Origin: JBKPRX01 sp046734795
Lineage (GTDB): Bacteria > Actinomycetota > Thermoleophilia > Gaiellales > Gaiellaceae
Direction of reading: 5' to 3'
Assembly (NCBI GenBank): GCA_046734795.1
Contig: JBKPRX010000026.1
Span: 1-7,576 of the forward strand
DNA length: 7,576 nt
Below are positions 1 through 6,512 of the stretch, one piece after another; position 1 is the first letter of the stretch; every line of letters starts with the position of its first letter. The notes beneath the pieces were generated by a model, which was given only the letters and a program-made list of their open reading frames with translations, made no database searches and was not told the DNA's origin. Both the position numbers and the translations under genes were made by a program.

Positions 1-516
1 CTCGAGATTCTCCCGGCGCCACTACGCCCGGAGGATGCCGAGCTCGTCACCGAGGCGAAGATCGGTGCTCTGCTCGAGGTGGCGCGCGAGTCGTACGACG
101 TGATCGTCGTCGACACGTCGTCCTTCTTCCACGGGCCGATGCTCGCGACGCTGGATCAGACTGATCAGCTTGCGCTCGTCTGCAGCCTTGACGTGCCGAC
201 GATCAAGAACGTCCGGCTGAGCCTGCAGACGCTCGACCTGCTCTCGTTCCCGCTCCGGAAGGTTCGCGTCACGCTCAACCGCGCGAAGACGAACGTCGGG
301 ATCAAGAAGGGCGACGTCGAGAGCGCGCTCGAGCAGAAGGTCCAATTCGAGGTGCCGAGCGACCGCGAGGTTCCGGTCGGCGTCAATCGCGGCGAGCCGC
401 TCGTCGCCACCGACGGTGGCGCGGAGTTCTCGCGCGCGATTCGCGACATGGCGAAGGCAGTGCTCACCGCTCCCGACGGCGGCAAGCGTCGTCGCCGGCT
501 CTTGGCGAGGAACTGA
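1..516 (+). CDS. tadZ: CpaE/TadZ-like pilus-localising ATPase (5' end cut off by window)
   Basis: The last 171 residues of a MinD/ParA-type P-loop ATPase of the CpaE/TadZ kind, open from base 1; the Walker A part lies upstream of the window. Seen: a hydrophobic strand ending in Asp (YDVIVVDTSS, about residues 32-41), as in the second nucleotide-binding motif of MinD-like proteins; a strand followed by a LNRA base-contact motif near residue 94; and a C-terminal part with VPSDREVPVGVNRGEPLV, typical of CpaE/MinD proteins where sites are inspected for switching. It ends in a basic tail (KRRRRLLARN). In the family, CpaE/TadZ sits at the cell pole or assembly site and recruits the Tad motor. Its TGA overlaps the ATG of cpaF by one base (TGATG), which supports the assignment and translational coupling. 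The family call is firm; the exact subgroup cannot be settled without the N-terminal receiver-like domain. Confidence 0.85.
   Translation, partial: LEILPAPLRPEDAELVTEAKIGALLEVARESYDVIVVDTSSFFHGPMLATLDQTDQLALVCSLDVPTIKNVRLSLQTLDLLSFPLRKVRVTLNRAKTNVGIKKGDVESALEQKVQFEVPSDREVPVGVNRGEPLVATDGGAEFSRAIRDMAKAVLTAPDGGKRRRRLLARN
507..510 (+). promoter_or_regulatory. Ribosome binding site of cpaF
   Basis: GAGG lies five bases before the ATG at 516, inside the last codons of the upstream ATPase gene. It supports 516 as the cpaF start over the in-frame ATG at 597, which has no Shine-Dalgarno-like sequence before it, only the right arm of a hairpin. Confidence 0.6.
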
Positions 517-1964
517 TGGGCCTCCACGACCGCATCTCGAAGCAAAACGGCACGTCGGCACAGTTGCTCTCGGAGCGCCCGCTCACGGGCGCTCCGATGA
601 GCGGAGGCGGCGACGAGTTCAGGCCGCCGACCGATCCGTACGCAGAGCTGAAGACACGCATCCACCACGAGTGCATCGCGAAGCTCGGCGCTGAGCTCTT
701 CAAGCGGGACAGCGACGAAGACCTCACGGAGCGGGTGCTCCGGACGGTGACGGAGCAGCTTGCGCTCGACGGCACGCCGCTCACGCGTGACGAGCGTCGC
801 CAGCTCACGCGCGAGATCACCGACGACATCCTGGGCTACGGCCCGCTCGACCCGCTCCTCCGCGACGACACGGTGACGGAAGTCATGGTCAATGCGCACG
901 ACAAGGTGTACGTCGAGCGCGCGGGCAAGCTCGAGCGCAGCCCGGTTGCGTTCGTCGACAACGCGCACGTGCTCCGCATCATCGACAAGATCGTGTCCCA
1001 GGTCGGGCGGCGCATCGACGAGGCATCGCCGATGGTCGATGCGCGTCTGCCTGACGGTTCGCGTGTCAACGCGATCATTCCGCCGCTCGCACTGCGCGGG
1101 CCGACGCTGACGATCCGGAAGTTCTCGCGCGACCCGTACACGATGAACGACCTCATCTCGTTCGGCTCGCTCACCGCGGAAGCAGCTCAGTTCCTCGCCG
1201 CTTGCGTCAAAGGCAAGCTCAACATCCTCATCTCCGGCGGTACCGGTACCGGTAAGACGACGACGCTCAACGCCATGTCGGCGTTCGTGCCCGGCGACGA
1301 GCGCATCGTCACGATCGAGGATGCGGCCGAGCTCCAGCTCCAGCAGGAGCACGTGATCACGCTCGAGTCGCGCCCGGCGAACATCGAGGGAACCGGCGAA
1401 ATCCGCATCCGCGAGCTCGTCCGAAACGCACTGCGCATGCGCCCCGACCGGATCATCGTCGGCGAGGTCCGCGGCGCAGAGACGCTCGACATGCTCCAGG
1501 CGATGAACACGGGCCACGAGGGCTCGCTGACGACGATCCACGCGAACTCTCCTCGTGACGCGCTCTCGCGCCTCGAGACACTCGTGCTCACCGGCGGCGT
1601 CGACCTGCCGCTCCGTGCGATCCGCGAGCAGATCGCGAGCGCCTTCGACCTGCTCGTGCAGATCTCGAGGCTCGTCGACGGCTCGCGCCGGATCACGCAC
1701 GTGACCGAGGTGCTCCGCATGGAAGCGGACGTGATCACGCTTCAGGACATCTTCATCGCGAAGCCGCCGGACGAGAACGCAACCGCGGCAGGGCGTAACA
1801 CCCGCCTGTTGACGCCGCTCGACAAGACCGGCTTGAAGCCGAGCTTCCTCGACAAGCTGACCGCGAACGGCGTCATGCTCCCGCCCGCGTTCTTCGACGT
1901 CGGCGGTGGGCCGCCGGCAGCGGCGCGCGCAGTGTTCGCCGGCGCGTACGGGACGTTCCAATGA
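516..1964 (+). CDS. cpaF: CpaF/TadA, Tad pilus assembly ATPase (GspE/VirB11 family)
   Basis: A 482-residue cytoplasmic ATPase that hydrolyses ATP as a ring to power assembly of the Flp/Tad pilus through the TadB/TadC platform. Complete motor signature: Walker A GGTGTGKTTT (residues about 241-250), Asp box RIVTIEDAAELQ (about 263-275), Walker B RIIVGEVRG (about 312-320, with Glu317), and His box GSLTTIHANSPRDA with His342. The N-terminal domain includes the DDILGYGPLDPLLRDDTVTEV signature (about 103-123), common to CpaF proteins. The C-terminal tail ends with the LTANGVMLPPAFFD segment expected for this family. Length is normal. The first 27 residues, before the next Met, look poorly conserved and are partly encoded by a strong hairpin (570-597). 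The start at 516 has a good RBS and overlaps the preceding stop; the end overlaps the next start as ATGA. The symbol tadA is also used, but it collides with the tRNA deaminase name. Confidence 0.97.
   Translation: MGLHDRISKQNGTSAQLLSERPLTGAPMSGGGDEFRPPTDPYAELKTRIHHECIAKLGAELFKRDSDEDLTERVLRTVTEQLALDGTPLTRDERRQLTREITDDILGYGPLDPLLRDDTVTEVMVNAHDKVYVERAGKLERSPVAFVDNAHVLRIIDKIVSQVGRRIDEASPMVDARLPDGSRVNAIIPPLALRGPTLTIRKFSRDPYTMNDLISFGSLTAEAAQFLAACVKGKLNILISGGTGTGKTTTLNAMSAFVPGDERIVTIEDAAELQLQQEHVITLESRPANIEGTGEIRIRELVRNALRMRPDRIIVGEVRGAETLDMLQAMNTGHEGSLTTIHANSPRDALSRLETLVLTGGVDLPLRAIREQIASAFDLLVQISRLVDGSRRITHVTEVLRMEADVITLQDIFIAKPPDENATAAGRNTRLLTPLDKTGLKPSFLDKLTANGVMLPPAFFDVGGGPPAAARAVFAGAYGTFQ
570..597 (+). 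other. Perfect 12-bp stem, 4-base loop hairpin inside cpaF
   Basis: TCGGAGCGCCCG is followed by the loop CTCA and then by its exact reverse complement, CGGGCGCTCCGA. The last stem base is the A of an in-frame ATG (597-599, Met28 of CpaF). There is no T tract after it, so it is not an intrinsic terminator. It encodes the low-complexity linker SERPLTGAP near the start of CpaF. It could affect translation, mRNA processing or stability, or be a copy of a dispersed palindromic repeat; nothing here decides which. Confidence 0.6.
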
Positions 1965-3829
1965 TGCCGCGCCAGCGAAGCACCGTCGCGGTGACGATGG
2001 TGCTGTCGGTGCTCGCGCTGGCATCGCGTGCCTGGGCGGGCGTCGACGTTCCTCGTGTCGATGCGAACGGCTACCCGACAGTTCGCCTCGTCGCCGTCAC
2101 GTCACAGCCGACGACGACACCTCCGACCGTCCGCGAGAACGGCCTGAGGATCCCCGCGCGGGCGCAGAACCTTGCAAGCCAGACGAACGTCGTTGTCGCG
2201 ATCGACCGGTCACAATCGATGGCGGGCCAGTCGCTCCTCGACGCTGCCTCGGCCGCGCGATCCTTCGTCGTCTCCAAGCCGGCGTCGAACCGTATCTCGA
2301 TCGTCGCCTTCGGCAAGACCGCATCGTCATTGACGGGCTTCTCGTCGTCGACGATCGATGCGGAAGGCGCGTTGCGGACAATCGACGTCGACAGCGAGCA
2401 AGGAACTGCGCTCTACGACGCAGTCGTGCTCGCCGCGAATCGTCTCTCTCGCGTCGACGGTGGACGTGTCGTCGTCCTCCTCACCGATGGACGCGATGTG
2501 TCGAGCAAGGCGACGCTGAAGAAAGCCGTCGCGGCAGCCAAGCATGCGGGCGTCCAGGTCTATCCCATTGCGATCGCCGGTCCGGACGACTCGGTCGAGC
2601 CGTTGAAGCAGCTCGCTGCGGAGACAGGCGGAACATTCCAGAGCGCCTCTTCAACCGCCGTTCTGAAGTCCGTCTACAGCGCGATCGCGGCGCAGCTCGC
2701 ACGCACCTGGACGATCGAGTACGAGACGGTGTCCCGGCCGAAGAGCGACGTCGCGGTGAGGCTCGATTTCGCGGGCGAAGGCTCGACTGTCCGCAATTTC
2801 AAGATCCCCGCAGTCGACGCGCCCGAGGCGGCCAAGCCGATGTTCTTGCCCGCAAGCGTCTACAAGAGCCCGCTCGCGACCGCCGTGATCACCCTTACGT
2901 TCGGCGCGTTGCTCCTTCTCGCCGCGATGTTCTTCGGCGCGGCGCGGAAGGCGTCGTGGGTTCGCGGGAGGCTCGACGCGCATCTCGTGAGCGACGAGGC
3001 CCGCGGCAAGCGCCGCAGCCGGCGCGGCCGGGGCAGCCTCGTCGTCACCGTCTTGCAAAGCACCGAGCGCGTCTTCGGTCGGCTCCGTCAATGGGGCGCA
3101 CTTCGTCGCGCCCTCGAGCGTGCGGACCTACCGCTCCGTCCGGCGGAGTTCGCCTGGATCTCGGTGGGGAGTGCGATGCTCTTCGCGCTCGTCTTCGGTG
3201 TCGCGGGCGGGCCGACGCTCGGTCTCATCGGCTTCCTCGTCGGGAGCACGCTTCCCTACCTCGTCGTGTGGTTCAAAGCCAAGCGCCGGCTGGCAGCGTT
3301 CGAGAACCAGCTGCCGGACATCCTGCTGACGGTCGCGGCCTCGCTGAAGGCCGGCCACAGCTTCCGCCAGGGGATTCAGACGATCGTCGAAGAAGGGCAG
3401 GCCCCGGCGGCCGAGGAGTTCAAGCGCGTCCTGACGGACACGCAGCTCGGCCGTTCGATGGAGGACTCGCTGCTCGACATGGCGGCGCGCGTCGGCTCGA
3501 AGAACTTCGACTTCGTGATCACCGCCGTGACGATCCAGCGGCAGGTCGGCGGTAGCCTCGCCGGCCTCTTCGACATGGTCGCGGACACCGTCCGCCAGCG
3601 TCAGCAATTCGCGCGGCGTATCAAGTCGCTGACCGCGATGGGACGGATGTCGGCCTACGTGCTCATCGGACTGCCGTTCTTCATGGTCGGCGCGATGACG
3701 CTCCTGAACAGCTCGTACATGAGCCCGCTCTTTCACACGAGCGCAGGTCACGTGATGATCGCAATCGCGCTCGGGATGATGGCGTTCGGGTCGTTGATTC
3801 TCAAGAAGATCGTCTCTTTCAGGGGGTGA
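1961..3829 (+). CDS. tadB: VWA-TadB fusion: secreted VWA domain joined to Tad platform protein TadB
   Basis: 622 residues. Residues 1-26 look like a Sec signal peptide: basic start (MMPRQR), hydrophobic core (VAVTMVLSVLALAS), AWA before Gly27. Residues about 75-245 are a VWA domain with an apparently intact MIDAS metal site: DRSQS (Asp82, Ser84, Ser86), Thr149 in EQGTALYDAV, Asp176 in LLTDGRD. A short strand-rich stretch follows (250-282). A membrane segment at about 305-326 leads into a basic linker (KRRSRRGRG), then two membrane segments (about 396-413 and 418-437), a T2SSF domain (about 445-560; LPDILLTVAASLKAGHSFRQ) and two more membrane segments (about 563-582 and 597-613). From about 300 on this has the layout of a full TadB, so VWA is added to it. 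Positive charges (RKASWVRGR, KAKRR, LKK) place VWA outside and the F domain in the cytoplasm. Start overlaps the cpaF stop (ATGA), with weak GGGA seven bases upstream. Domain calls are secure; the role of VWA is unknown. Confidence 0.93.
   Translation: MMPRQRSTVAVTMVLSVLALASRAWAGVDVPRVDANGYPTVRLVAVTSQPTTTPPTVRENGLRIPARAQNLASQTNVVVAIDRSQSMAGQSLLDAASAARSFVVSKPASNRISIVAFGKTASSLTGFSSSTIDAEGALRTIDVDSEQGTALYDAVVLAANRLSRVDGGRVVVLLTDGRDVSSKATLKKAVAAAKHAGVQVYPIAIAGPDDSVEPLKQLAAETGGTFQSASSTAVLKSVYSAIAAQLARTWTIEYETVSRPKSDVAVRLDFAGEGSTVRNFKIPAVDAPEAAKPMFLPASVYKSPLATAVITLTFGALLLLAAMFFGAARKASWVRGRLDAHLVSDEARGKRRSRRGRGSLVVTVLQSTERVFGRLRQWGALRRALERADLPLRPAEFAWISVGSAMLFALVFGVAGGPTLGLIGFLVGSTLPYLVVWFKAKRRLAAFENQLPDILLTVAASLKAGHSFRQGIQTIVEEGQAPAAEEFKRVLTDTQLGRSMEDSLLDMAARVGSKNFDFVITAVTIQRQVGGSLAGLFDMVADTVRQRQQFARRIKSLTAMGRMSAYVLIGLPFFMVGAMTLLNSSYMSPLFHTSAGHVMIAIALGMMAFGSLILKKIVSFRG
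3821..3826 (+). promoter_or_regulatory. Ribosome binding site of tadC
   Basis: AGGGGG sits at the very end of the upstream coding region. It is seven bases before ATG 3834 but only four before GTG 3831, so the ATG is the better start for tadC. Confidence 0.6.
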
Positions 3830-3833
3830 CGTG

Positions 3834-4730
3834 ATGCTGCTTCTACTCGGATTGATGTGTCTCGGCGGTGCAGCGTTCTTCGTCGTCGACGTTGCGACGG
3901 CACCGGCGCGGAAGCAGCACGAGTCGATGAAGCGTGCGTCGAGGTACGGACGCTTCATCGCAAGCGATTCCGAACGGCGCTCGTTCAACGAGCGCGTCCT
4001 GGCCCCTGCGGTGACGCGGCTCGCGCGACTTGTCCTTCGCGTGAGCCGCAAGACTTCTGTGCACGACGTCTCGGTGAAGCTGATCGCGGCCGGCCTCGCG
4101 ATCTCGCCACAGGCATTCCTCGCGACGAAGGCCGCGACCGCCGTCGGCGGCGGGATCTTCGGCCTCGTGCTCGGCTCCACGCTCGGCGGTCCGCTTGGAG
4201 GTTTCATGCTCGGAGCGCTGCTGGCCGTCGGAGGGTTCATCGTTCCGGAGTTCGCGCTCGGCGCGAAGGCTCGCAGCAGGCGCGACCAGATCCGCGCGGA
4301 TCTGCCGGATGCTCTCGACCTCCTTGCGGTGAGCGTCGAGGCGGGGCTCGCCTTCGACGGCGCTCTGACGAAGATCACCGAGCACATGGCAGGTCCGCTG
4401 AGCGACGAGTTCGCGCTCGCGCTCGGCGAAGTGCGGATCGGCGAGAGCCGCTCCGAGGCATTGAAGAAGCTCGCTGAGCGGACGGGTGCGCAAGAAGTCG
4501 CCGCGTTCACCCGCGCGATCATCCAGGCGGATCAGCTCGGCATCTCGCTCGGGCGGATCCTGCGCGTGCAGGCCACCGACACGCGTAACCGCCGGCAAGC
4601 GGCGGCGGAGGAGCGGGCGATGAAAGCGCCGGTGAAGATGCTCTTCCCGACCGTGCTCTTCATCTTCCCGACGATGTTCATCGTCATCCTCGGGCCCGCC
4701 ATGCTCAGCCTCCTCGACCTCTTCAAGTAG
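3834..4730 (+). CDS. tadC: TadC, second inner-membrane platform protein of the Tad pilus
   Basis: 298 residues from ATG 3834 (299 from GTG 3831), a typical length for TadC. TadC pairs with TadB in the inner membrane to form the platform on which CpaF acts. Seen in order: an N-terminal membrane segment (about 2-20), a cytoplasmic stretch, a glycine-rich membrane pair (about 100-140, with GGGIFGLVLGSTLGG), then a T2SSF domain beginning RRDQIRADLPDALDLLAVSV (about 150-169) followed by EAGLAFDGAL, and running through RIGESRSEALKKLAERTGAQ and QADQLGISLGRILR to a final membrane segment (about 270-292, KMLFPTVLFIFPTMF). The LPDALDLL and EAGL motifs and the AFTRAIIQADQLG helix are standard for TadC rather than TadB. 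It begins directly after tadB and is followed 4 bp later by the coiled-coil gene, so it is part of one operon. Confidence 0.96.
   Translation: MLLLLGLMCLGGAAFFVVDVATAPARKQHESMKRASRYGRFIASDSERRSFNERVLAPAVTRLARLVLRVSRKTSVHDVSVKLIAAGLAISPQAFLATKAATAVGGGIFGLVLGSTLGGPLGGFMLGALLAVGGFIVPEFALGAKARSRRDQIRADLPDALDLLAVSVEAGLAFDGALTKITEHMAGPLSDEFALALGEVRIGESRSEALKKLAERTGAQEVAAFTRAIIQADQLGISLGRILRVQATDTRNRRQAAAEERAMKAPVKMLFPTVLFIFPTMFIVILGPAMLSLLDLFK
4287..4304. repeat. 18-base perfect palindrome within tadC
   Basis: CAGATCCGCGCGGATCTG equals its own reverse complement. It encodes Q-I-R-A-D-L in the conserved DQIRADLPDALDLL motif of TadC, so protein constraint plus GC-rich codon choice may explain it entirely. 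No second copy was seen in the window. Confidence 0.4.
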
Positions 4731-4734
4731 ACCG

Positions 4735-6465
4735 ATGGAAACCGCCGCAGACAAAAGCAACGTGACGAACGAGACCGCCGAGACCGAGAAGGGCTTCGGC
4801 ACAGGGCTGCGGGCGCAGCTCGCGCGGCGGCGTGAAGGCGGGACCCCTGACACCGCCGACATGCCGCCGCGTCGGGCGGCGTTGGAGGAGCCGCCGGTGA
4901 CGCCGACGCCGATCTTCTCCGACACGGTGACCCCCGTTCTGCACGCAGCCGCAGGTGAGCTCGACGCGTTGCGGGCGCAGGCGCAGACCGCCACGGTTGA
5001 GCTCGACATGCTCCGCAAGGAGCTGGCCGAATCGGCGGAGCGCGAGCGCGAGCTCAGGCGCACGCTCGCCGAGCAGGTCGAGGCGTACGAGCGGAACCTC
5101 GCGGCGGAGAAAGAAGTCGCGGTGCGCGAGGCCGAGCTCGGTCAGCGCGCAACCGCAGTTGAAAGTCGTTTCGCCGGTCTCGACGATCGGACGCGCGAGC
5201 TCGACCAGCGCGAGCGCAGACTCGCAGAACAGGCGAAGGCGCTCGAGGATACGAAGCGCGAGCTCGCCGCCGAGCGCGGGCAGGACGAGCAGATCCGTGC
5301 GGAGCTGAAGCGCGTCGAAGCGCAGCTTCAGCAGCGGCTCGCAGCGGCAGAGGCTCGCGAGCGCGAGCTCGAGGCCGCGACGAAGGCCCACACGAGCGAG
5401 GCCTCACGCATCGCGAAGGAAGCATCCGTCCTCATCGACCGCGAGAAGAAGCTGACGAAGACGGAAGAGCAGGCCGCAGAGCGCGAGCGCTCGCAAGAGC
5501 AGCGCCTGCAGAGTCGCGAGAAGGCGCTCGAGGATCGCGAGACTGCCGCGCGCCGCCGCGACCGCGACGTCGCCGAACGCGAGAAGCGACTGACGGCGCG
5601 CGAGCAGGAGCTTGCAAAGGCGCAAGGCACACTTGCCGCGCGCGAGACGACGCTCGCCGAGCGCGAAGGCGCGCTGCTCCAGGAGGAGGAGCGTCTGCGC
5701 GTCGAGGCGGAGACCCTGCAGGGCCGCGCCGGCGCGGGCGCAGGTCAGCTGGCGGCGCTTGCGGAGCGCGAGCAGGAGCTCGACGCGCGCGAGCAGGAGT
5801 TCACGGCCCGCGAGGCGGAGATCAACCAGCAGCTTGCGGCGCTCCAGCGGCTCGAGCTCGCGACGGCCGAGGCGACGGAGCTCGAGAGCAAGCGAGCCCT
5901 CGTCGAGGAGCGCGAGCAGGAGCTCGCAGCACGTGAGACGGAGTTCGGGCGTGAGCTGGCCGAGCGTGCGGCCGAGGTCGAGCGCATGAAGTCCGAGCGC
6001 GAGCAGGAGCTCGCGGCACGTGCGGCCGAGGTCGAGCGCATGAAGTCCGAGCGGGAGCAAGAGCTCGCGGCACGCGAGGCCGAGCTCGAGCGGGTGAGGG
6101 CCGAGCGCGAAGCAGAGCTCGTCCGCGCGAGCGAGACGGCGGCCGCGGAACAAGCACGCCTCGAAGAGCTCCGGACACGGCTGGACCGCATGGAGGACGC
6201 CGTCACCGACCGGCTCAAGTCGCTCGACGAGCGCGAGCGCGACGTCAAGGTGCGCGAAGCGACGGTCGACGCCGATCTCGAGATCCGCGAGGAGAAGCTC
6301 GAGCGCCAGCAGCGCGAGCTCGAAGAGCTCGCCGCGAAGCTCGAGCGCAAAGAGAAGAACATCGGCGCGTACGTCCGCCAGCTCCAGAGCAAAGGTCCGT
6401 CGGACCCCGGCTCGACGAGCGATTGGTGGGACAAGCAGCTCGGCAGAAACAAGCCGGCCGCCTGA
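4735..6465 (+). CDS. Long cytoplasmic coiled-coil protein, last gene of the Tad operon, function unknown
   Basis: 576 residues with no recognisable enzyme domain, signal peptide or membrane segment. Three parts: an N-terminal, probably disordered region (1-70) with a basic patch (GLRAQLARRREGG) and a Pro-rich stretch (EEPPVTPTPIF); a very long helical region (about 73-550) made almost wholly of Glu, Arg, Ala, Leu, Gln and Lys; and a short C-terminal tail with a distinct aromatic motif, SDWWDKQLGRNK (562-573). The helix shows six consecutive heptads at 280-321 with Leu in the last position of each, and three 18-residue repeats at 412-465. A Gly/Ala break (RAGAGAGQ, 331-338) splits it into two rods. 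It starts 4 bp after the tadC stop without a clear Shine-Dalgarno sequence, suggesting coupled translation and a link to the pilus. A scaffold or positioning role is inference. Generic SMC/myosin-like matches would only reflect composition. The gene is certain; the function is not known. Confidence 0.9.
   Translation: METAADKSNVTNETAETEKGFGTGLRAQLARRREGGTPDTADMPPRRAALEEPPVTPTPIFSDTVTPVLHAAAGELDALRAQAQTATVELDMLRKELAESAERERELRRTLAEQVEAYERNLAAEKEVAVREAELGQRATAVESRFAGLDDRTRELDQRERRLAEQAKALEDTKRELAAERGQDEQIRAELKRVEAQLQQRLAAAEARERELEAATKAHTSEASRIAKEASVLIDREKKLTKTEEQAAERERSQEQRLQSREKALEDRETAARRRDRDVAEREKRLTAREQELAKAQGTLAARETTLAEREGALLQEEERLRVEAETLQGRAGAGAGQLAALAEREQELDAREQEFTAREAEINQQLAALQRLELATAEATELESKRALVEEREQELAARETEFGRELAERAAEVERMKSEREQELAARAAEVERMKSEREQELAAREAELERVRAEREAELVRASETAAAEQARLEELRTRLDRMEDAVTDRLKSLDERERDVKVREATVDADLEIREEKLERQQRELEELAAKLERKEKNIGAYVRQLQSKGPSDPGSTSDWWDKQLGRNKPAA
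5968..6129 (+). repeat. Three tandem 54-base (18-residue) repeats in the coiled-coil gene
   Basis: Units at 5968-6021, 6022-6075 and 6076-6129. The first two differ at only three bases, all synonymous, and encode AAEVERMKSEREQELAAR twice; the third is diverged (EAELERVRAEREAELVRA). Near identity at the DNA level indicates a recent duplication or conversion. Eighteen residues correspond to five turns of an ideal alpha helix rather than a heptad multiple. Confidence 0.9.
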
Positions 6466-6494
6466 CCCGTCCCGCCGTCGTCTGATTCACTCAA

Positions 6495-6512
6495 GTCGCT
6501 CTGGCAAGCGAC
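6495..6512 (+). other. Small hairpin at the beginning of the DpgC-like gene
   Basis: GTCGCT and AGCGAC are perfect reverse complements around the six-base loop CTGGCA. The loop begins with the CTG that is the first possible start-like codon of the downstream gene. No T tract follows, so it is not a convincing terminator. It is the only structure seen in the short gap between the Tad operon and the next gene, and it is weak enough to be chance. Confidence 0.3.

Noticed and set aside
1239..1250. Palindrome GGTACCGGTACC
   Set aside because: It is the codon pattern of alternating Gly and Thr in the Walker A loop of CpaF, so the protein explains it.
597..1964. Alternative cpaF start at ATG 597
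   Set aside because: No Shine-Dalgarno sequence precedes it and it is buried at the end of a hairpin, while ATG 516 has GAGG at good spacing and overlaps the upstream stop.
165..2024. A 619-residue open frame on the minus strand across tadZ and cpaF
   Set aside because: It is antisense to two unmistakable genes, its product is a low-complexity Arg/Ala/Glu-rich string with no motif, and long shadow frames are expected in GC-rich coding DNA.
1906..3555. A 549-residue + strand open frame overlapping the VWA-TadB gene
   Set aside because: Wrong frame of a real gene; Arg/Pro/Ala-rich with no domain, while the 1961-3829 frame has complete VWA and T2SSF signatures.
6466..6500. Possible terminator after the Tad operon
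   Set aside because: The only pairing nearby is a 6-bp stem (6495-6512) without a T tract; it does not meet the pattern of an intrinsic terminator.
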